Part shown: positions 25,217 through 28,899 of the stretch, piece after piece | Layout of the letters: every line of letters begins with the position of its first letter | Position numbering within the stretch: position 1 is the first letter of the stretch | Assembly: GCA_965365445.1 (NCBI GenBank) | Contig: CBDUBS010000025.1 | Span: forward strand, 1-28,899 | Reading direction: 5' to 3' | Length of the DNA stretch: 28,899 bases | Origin: CBDUBS01 sp965365445 | GTDB lineage: Bacteria > Bacteroidota > Rhodothermia > Rhodothermales > DASSAV01 | Translations under genes and position numbers: made by a program | The notes under the pieces: model-generated | Database searches by the model: none | Told to the model about the DNA's origin: nothing | The model's input: the letters and a program-made list of their open reading frames with translations, nothing else

Positions 25217-25250
25217 TGAAAGCCACGCCGGTTTCCCGATGTGGCTTTCA
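25217..25250 (-). terminator. Hairpin, putative recA terminator
   Basis: TGAAAGCCAC (25217-25226) and GTGGCTTTCA (25241-25250) form a perfect 10-bp stem, with a further CGG/CCG pairing in the 14-nt loop. It lies about 35 bp after the recA stop on the minus strand. The sequence after the stem (TGGTTTCAGTTC) is only moderately T-rich, so this is a weak-to-fair intrinsic terminator. Confidence 0.5.
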
Positions 25251-25284
25251 AAGGTGGAATTCCGGTCACTGAAATCCCGTTGCC

Positions 25285-26319
25285 TTATGCCTCTCCATCA
25301 CCGGACGAAGCAGAGGGGGGCGGCATTACGCCCAGCCCTTCTTTAACCCGTGCTTTAACTTCTTGCCGCATGTCAGGGTTGTCGCGCAGCCAGGATTTCG
25401 TCGCATCCCGGCCCTGTCCGATTTTCTGATCGCCATAGGCATACCAGGAGCCGCTCTTCTGGATGATGTTTGCATCCACGGCCAGATCGACGAGCTCGCC
25501 CAACGACGAAATACCTTCTCCGAAGATGATGTCGAACTCGACCTCCCGGAAAGGCGGAGCCACCTTGTTCTTCACGATCTTGACGCGTGTACGGTTTCCT
25601 ACGACTTCCGTGCCCTCCTTGATGGCGCCGATACGCCGGATGTCCATCCGAACCGAGGAGTAAAATTTCAGAGCCCGTCCGCCGGTCGTTGTTTCCGGGC
25701 TGCCGAACATGACGCCTATCTTTTCGCGGATCTGGTTGATGAAAACGAGTACCGTTTTGGTCCGGTTGATTGTCCCGGTGAGTTTGCGAAGGGCCTGGCT
25801 CATGAGCCGCGCCTGCAAACCAACATGGCTATCGCCCATGTCGCCCTCGATTTCGGCCTGCGGAACCAGCGCGGCCACCGAGTCGATGACGATGACGTCC
25901 AGGGCCCCGCTGCGCACGAGCATCTCGCAGATGTTCAGCGCCTGCTCTCCGGTATCGGGTTGGGATACCAGGAGGTTTTCGATATCCACCCCGAGTTTCT
26001 GGGCATAAATCGGATCGAAAGCGTGTTCCGCATCGATGAAGGCAGCCGTCCCTCCGAGCTGTTGCGCTTCTGCGATGATGTGGGTGGCGAGGGTCGTTTT
26101 CCCCGACGATTCAGGTCCGTAAATCTCAACGACGCGCCCGCGCGGCACGCCCCCCACGCCAAGCGATGCATCGAGCGCGAGCGAACCCGTCGGAATGACA
26201 TCGACGGCCACGACAGGGGCATCCCCAAGCCGCATGATCGACCCTTTGCCGAACTGTTTCTCAATCTGCTTCATCGTCAGATCGAGTGCTTTTGACTTGG
26301 CGGAAGAATTATCTGTCAT
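25285..26319 (-). CDS. recA: DNA recombinase RecA
   Basis: Forms ATP-bound filaments on single-stranded DNA, drives strand exchange, and acts as co-protease for LexA. Walker A is GPESSGKTT, Walker B VIVIDSVAALVP, and the L1/L2 loops are DSHVGLQARLMSQALRKL and FGSPETTTGGRALKFYSS. The start MTDNSSAKSKALDLTMKQIEKQFGKG is preceded by AAGGA 7 nt before the ATG, one of the clearest ribosome binding sites in the window. The open frame reaches 26403 but those residues are not family-like. At 344 aa it is full length. It lies downstream of cinA, with a candidate SOS-type palindrome at 26390-26409. Confidence 0.98.
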   Translation of the reverse strand: MTDNSSAKSKALDLTMKQIEKQFGKGSIMRLGDAPVVAVDVIPTGSLALDASLGVGGVPRGRVVEIYGPESSGKTTLATHIIAEAQQLGGTAAFIDAEHAFDPIYAQKLGVDIENLLVSQPDTGEQALNICEMLVRSGALDVIVIDSVAALVPQAEIEGDMGDSHVGLQARLMSQALRKLTGTINRTKTVLVFINQIREKIGVMFGSPETTTGGRALKFYSSVRMDIRRIGAIKEGTEVVGNRTRVKIVKNKVAPPFREVEFDIIFGEGISSLGELVDLAVDANIIQKSGSWYAYGDQKIGQGRDATKSWLRDNPDMRQEVKARVKEGLGVMPPPSASSGDGEA

Positions 26320-26389
26320 AAAAATTTCCTTACTAAAGAGTGAAAAGATAGCCGGAGAAAACTGGCGGAGCCGCAATTTCGGAAGCTCG

Positions 26390-26409
26390 TGTGACGCCCT
26401 CATGTCACA
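26390..26409. promoter_or_regulatory. Palindrome TGTGAC-N8-GTCACA in the recA promoter region
   Basis: TGTGAC (26390-26395) and GTCACA (26404-26409) are exact reverse complements around an 8-bp core, 71-90 bp upstream of the recA ATG. The spacing is too wide for a CRP site (TGTGA-N6-TCACA). It shares GTGAC-N8-GTCAC exactly with the parC upstream dyad. Confidence 0.6.
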
Positions 26410-26443
26410 GGAGATCGGTCGCTAACCACTTGTTTTTCCAATA

Positions 26444-26457
26444 CGGTATGAATACCG
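26444..26457. promoter_or_regulatory. Dyad CGGTAT-GA-ATACCG between cinA and recA
   Basis: A perfect 6-bp inverted repeat with a 2-bp centre, 11 bp after the cinA stop and about 125 bp before the recA ATG. The loop is too short for a good RNA hairpin and no T-run follows, so a protein-binding dyad is more likely than a terminator. It could equally be chance. Confidence 0.3.
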
Positions 26458-26467
26458 ATCTTACTAC

Positions 26468-27730
26468 TCACAACCCCTTTGGGGGCAGCAAGTTACGACG
26501 GATTACGCCGAGTACGGCCGTACTGCTCAACTCCTTGTTGAGTAAGCGTTCTTCGGCCAGCAGGTAATGGTAGGCGGCTTCTCCACTGGCATCCGCATAG
26601 CCTATCCAGACGGTGCCTACCGGTTTTTCGGGCGTTCCACCGGAAGGTCCCGCAATACCGGTGATCGATACGCCCACATCCGTACCCATCAGCTTTCGCA
26701 CCCCGGTCGCCATCTGCAAGGCCACCGCTTCGCTGACGGCCCCCTCCCGCTCCAGATCGTGAGGAGCTATTCCCAGTAACTGCACCTTTACTTCATTATG
26801 GTAAGCGACTACTCCCCCTACCACGTAGGCGGATGCGCCGCTGACGTTCGTCATCCTGTTCAGGATGTAACCCCCCGTGCAGCTTTCCGCTACGGAAACG
26901 GTCAGACCGGCCTCCCGAATCAATCCCCCTACCGTCTTTTCGAGTGTATCGTCGTCTCTGCCGAATATGAAGCGCTCGGCTTTTGCATAAATGTGGCGCT
27001 CGAACCGGTCCAGTTGCGCGTCTACCTCCCGATCGGTTTCGCCGTAAGCGGTTATGCGAAGCCGAACCCCGCTCGTACCCGGCAGGTAAGCGAGCCGAAG
27101 CCGAGGGCCAAGCAACCCGGACAGATCCCCCAGCATCTCCTGCAGGTTCGATTCGCCGATGCCGGTAGTGAGCAACGTACGATGACGAATGACCCGCAGT
27201 CCGCCCTGCTTACGCACACGGGGCAACAGTTCGTGCTCTACCAGGTATTTCATTTCGAAAGGGACGCCGGGCAGCACGACTACACTTTTTGATGCGCCGC
27301 TCCAGACCCCCGACCACCACATCCCGGGAGCCGTTCCCACCGGATTGGGCAGCACATCAAAATTCTCCGGCGCCATCGCCTGCACCTGGTTTCTTTCCGG
27401 CATCGACCTGCCCTTTGCTCTGAACCGGCTCCGGATTCGCTCCAGGCTGTCCTCGTCCAGGCGAAGGTTCACGCCGAAGAAATGCGCAAGCGCCGTGCGT
27501 GTCACGTCGTCATGCGTTGGGCCCAGCCCTCCCGTTACCACGACGAGATCAGCCTCCTGCAGGGCGCGTTCCAGATGGGCTTCGATTACCGCCTCGTCGT
27601 CTCCAATCGAAATACTTGCGGTAACATCTACCCCGGCCGCGCTGAGCGTTTCGCCCAGCCATGCGGCATTGGTATTGATCACCTGCCCGATGAGCAGTTC
27701 ATCTCCTATGGTAAGCAATATGGCGCGCAT
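26468..27730 (-). CDS. cinA: CinA: competence/damage-inducible protein, NMN amidohydrolase
   Basis: The N-terminal COG1058 domain (about residues 1-165) resembles MoaB/MogA and carries ILLTIGDELLIGQVINTNA, VVTGGLGPTHDDVTR and ADP-ribose pyrophosphatase-like features. The C-terminal domain (about residues 255-420) is the NMN deamidase (PncC), with SVAESCTGGYILNRMT and ITGIAGPSGGTPEKPVGTVWIG. NMN deamidase recycles NMN to NaMN in NAD salvage; the protein is historically linked to competence. At 420 aa both domains are complete. It sits between pyrE and recA, matching the common cinA-recA pair. Confidence 0.97.
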   Translation of the reverse strand: MRAILLTIGDELLIGQVINTNAAWLGETLSAAGVDVTASISIGDDEAVIEAHLERALQEADLVVVTGGLGPTHDDVTRTALAHFFGVNLRLDEDSLERIRSRFRAKGRSMPERNQVQAMAPENFDVLPNPVGTAPGMWWSGVWSGASKSVVVLPGVPFEMKYLVEHELLPRVRKQGGLRVIRHRTLLTTGIGESNLQEMLGDLSGLLGPRLRLAYLPGTSGVRLRITAYGETDREVDAQLDRFERHIYAKAERFIFGRDDDTLEKTVGGLIREAGLTVSVAESCTGGYILNRMTNVSGASAYVVGGVVAYHNEVKVQLLGIAPHDLEREGAVSEAVALQMATGVRKLMGTDVGVSITGIAGPSGGTPEKPVGTVWIGYADASGEAAYHYLLAEERLLNKELSSTAVLGVIRRNLLPPKGL

Positions 27731-27769
27731 GGAGGCAGGATCAGGAAAAAGCGTTCACGGGAAGGATCA

Positions 27770-28438
27770 TTACGGAAAGGTGCTCTGGTTCAGAAACCGC
27801 TCCGACCACCCCTTTGGGTCGGTTTTCCAGGCGCGCAACGTCTGCATATCCGCGTTGCTGAGCCGTTCGGAATCCCTCGCCGCATCCAGCAGAAGCTCAA
27901 ACGTCACCAGCGGAAACCAGGGCACGCCGGCTTCCTTGAATGAGACGCCCGCTTCTTCCAGTTGATAGGAAAAAACGGCGATAACGGCTTCAACGTGCGC
28001 TCCCGTTTCCTGAACCGCGATGGCAGCTTCAAGCGAGGAACCACCCGTAGAGATCAGGTCCTCCACGATAACGGCGCGCTGTCCCGGAGAAACGATCCCT
28101 TCGATACGGTTTTTCCTTCCGTGCTCCTTGGGTCTGGCCCGCACGTACGCCAGAGGCAGCCCCAGACGGTCGGCCAGCCAGGCGGCATGGGGAATGCCTG
28201 CCGTAGCCGTACCCACGACGACCTCCGGCTTGATTCCCTCCCGGTCGAGCATCCCGACGAACCCCTCGCAGATCGCATCCCGCACGGCGGGATAAGCCAT
28301 GGTGAGCCGGTTATCGCAATATATGGGCGATCGGAGACCGGAAGCCCAGGTAAACGGTACGGAAGGGTTGAGCGAGACCGCTCCGATGCGCAACAGATCC
28401 GACGCCACCCGGCGCCCGGTCGTCTGATCGTCATCCAT
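27770..28438 (-). CDS. pyrE: Orotate phosphoribosyltransferase
   Basis: Makes OMP from orotate and PRPP in pyrimidine synthesis. The PRPP-binding loop is VIVEDLISTGGSSLEA near residue 125. Other features are GLRSPIYCDNRLTM near residue 35, VVVGTATAGIPHAAWLA, and ARPKEHGRKNRIEG with the active-site flexible loop (Lys/His). The ATG at 28438 overlaps the pgsA stop by 8 bp; an in-frame TTG at 28447 would add three residues. At 222 aa it is standard. Translational coupling with pgsA is likely. Confidence 0.96.
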   Translation of the reverse strand: MDDDQTTGRRVASDLLRIGAVSLNPSVPFTWASGLRSPIYCDNRLTMAYPAVRDAICEGFVGMLDREGIKPEVVVGTATAGIPHAAWLADRLGLPLAYVRARPKEHGRKNRIEGIVSPGQRAVIVEDLISTGGSSLEAAIAVQETGAHVEAVIAVFSYQLEEAGVSFKEAGVPWFPLVTFELLLDAARDSERLSNADMQTLRAWKTDPKGWSERFLNQSTFP

Positions 28439-28899
28439 TGGTTTCAATGGGCGTAATATGTTCGCGTTGCAGTACGTATATGGCGCCGGTCACCAGGGTG
28501 AATACGACCACGCCGATGAGCGCCACGTACGGTATCGGAGACGACAGGATCCACCGGCCGCTTTGCCCCCACGATCCCGGCAGGCTCGCTACGACCCGAA
28601 GTAAAAGAAAGAAAATGAGAAACAGCAACTGGACCAGCGTCTTCCGTTTGGCGATGGTCAGGGTGCGCAGGCTTCGCCCCCGTGCTTCCGCCCTCGTGCG
28701 CATTCCCGTCACGACTACATCCCGCAGAGCGATCAGAACGACGGACCACCAGGGCACGGTATCGTACGGATCGTTGATGGCCAGCACCGTAAACGTACCC
28801 AGCACCAGCACTTTATCTGCAAGCGGGTCGAGGTACTGCCCCAGCCGCGAGCCGACGGCGTAGTGCCGAGCCAGCTTACCGTCCAGGGAGTCGGATATG
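28431..28899 (-). CDS. pgsA: CDP-diacylglycerol-glycerol-3-phosphate 3-phosphatidyltransferase (5' truncated)
   Basis: A membrane CDP-alcohol phosphotransferase that makes phosphatidylglycerophosphate. The frame runs out of the window on the minus strand, so the N-terminus is missing. The complete catalytic motif D-x2-DG-x2-AR-x8-G-x3-D-x3-D can be read just inside the window edge (28894-28817): DSLDGKLARHYAVGSRLGQY then LDPLAD. After it come several hydrophobic helices, including LLFLIFFLLLRVVA and YVALIGVVVFTLVTGAI. The GTG at 28811 lies inside the motif region and is not the start. It consumes a CDP-diacylglycerol lipid and glycerol-3-phosphate, which is the product of GpsA in this window. 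Confidence 0.93.
   Translation of the reverse strand, partial: ISDSLDGKLARHYAVGSRLGQYLDPLADKVLVLGTFTVLAINDPYDTVPWWSVVLIALRDVVVTGMRTRAEARGRSLRTLTIAKRKTLVQLLFLIFFLLLRVVASLPGSWGQSGRWILSSPIPYVALIGVVVFTLVTGAIYVLQREHITPIETNG

Noticed and set aside
25363..26295. Long open frame opposite recA (310 codons, + strand)
   Set aside because: It is antisense to recA and has no family resemblance; GC-rich codon bias commonly opens such frames. The same applies to other long antisense frames here.
26390..26409. recA dyad read as a CRP/FNR-type site
   Set aside because: The spacing between TGTGA and TCACA is 10 bp rather than 6, and a copy with the same spacing exists upstream of parC.
1..28899. CRISPR arrays, tRNA or rRNA genes, insertion sequences
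   Set aside because: No spaced direct repeats, cloverleaf or rRNA-like stretches, and no transposase were seen on either strand; the tyrosine recombinase is the only mobility-related gene.

Overview
The window is a dense stretch of bacterial chromosome with 27 protein-coding genes (two cut by the window ends). I see no rRNA, tRNA, CRISPR array or insertion sequence. It is moderately GC-rich, Shine-Dalgarno sites are mostly weak or absent, TTG and GTG starts occur, and one exact TAnnTTTG box is present. Together with the style of the housekeeping proteins (ParE/ParC next to each other, RecA, GuaB, long-form PurC), this suggests a Bacteroidota-related bacterium, perhaps Rhodothermia (Rhodothermus/Salinibacter-like). 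That placement is inference; no marker gene search was possible.

Left part (1-9.7 kb, nearly all + strand): scpB (truncated), a 23S pseudouridine synthase (rluB type), guaB, an M24 Xaa-Pro peptidase, a GT4-type glycosyltransferase, an RsbW-like anti-sigma/HATPase protein, miaA (minus strand), an Lrp/AsnC regulator, a kynurenine-formamidase-type cyclase, and a protein of the bacterial eRF1-like (baeRF) group.

Centre (9.8-15.2 kb): a tyrosine recombinase on the minus strand, with a perfect inverted repeat directly in front of its start codon (two 19-bp arms around a 6-bp core) that has the layout of a Xer/dif site. Then come an orphan MsmK/UgpC-type sugar ABC ATPase, a degenerate ThiD-like kinase, a LacI regulator and purC.

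Right part (15.2-28.9 kb, all minus strand): nitrilase-family amidase, parE, parC, an AlbA/Schlafen-type protein, gpsA and plsY (adjacent steps of phospholipid synthesis), purM, an aberrant squalene/phytoene-synthase-like protein, and the recA-cinA-pyrE-pgsA block. That block is the widespread pgsA-cinA-recA order with pyrE inserted.

Two observations stand out. (1) The recombinase plus dif-like site lies where gene orientation changes from mostly + to mostly -, as expected at a replication terminus, so it may be a single-recombinase chromosome-dimer-resolution locus or an integrase attachment site. (2) The same spaced palindrome, GTGAC-N8-GTCAC, occurs just upstream of both recA and parC and, by eye, nowhere else in the window. 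It is a candidate operator, possibly the LexA/SOS box of this lineage.
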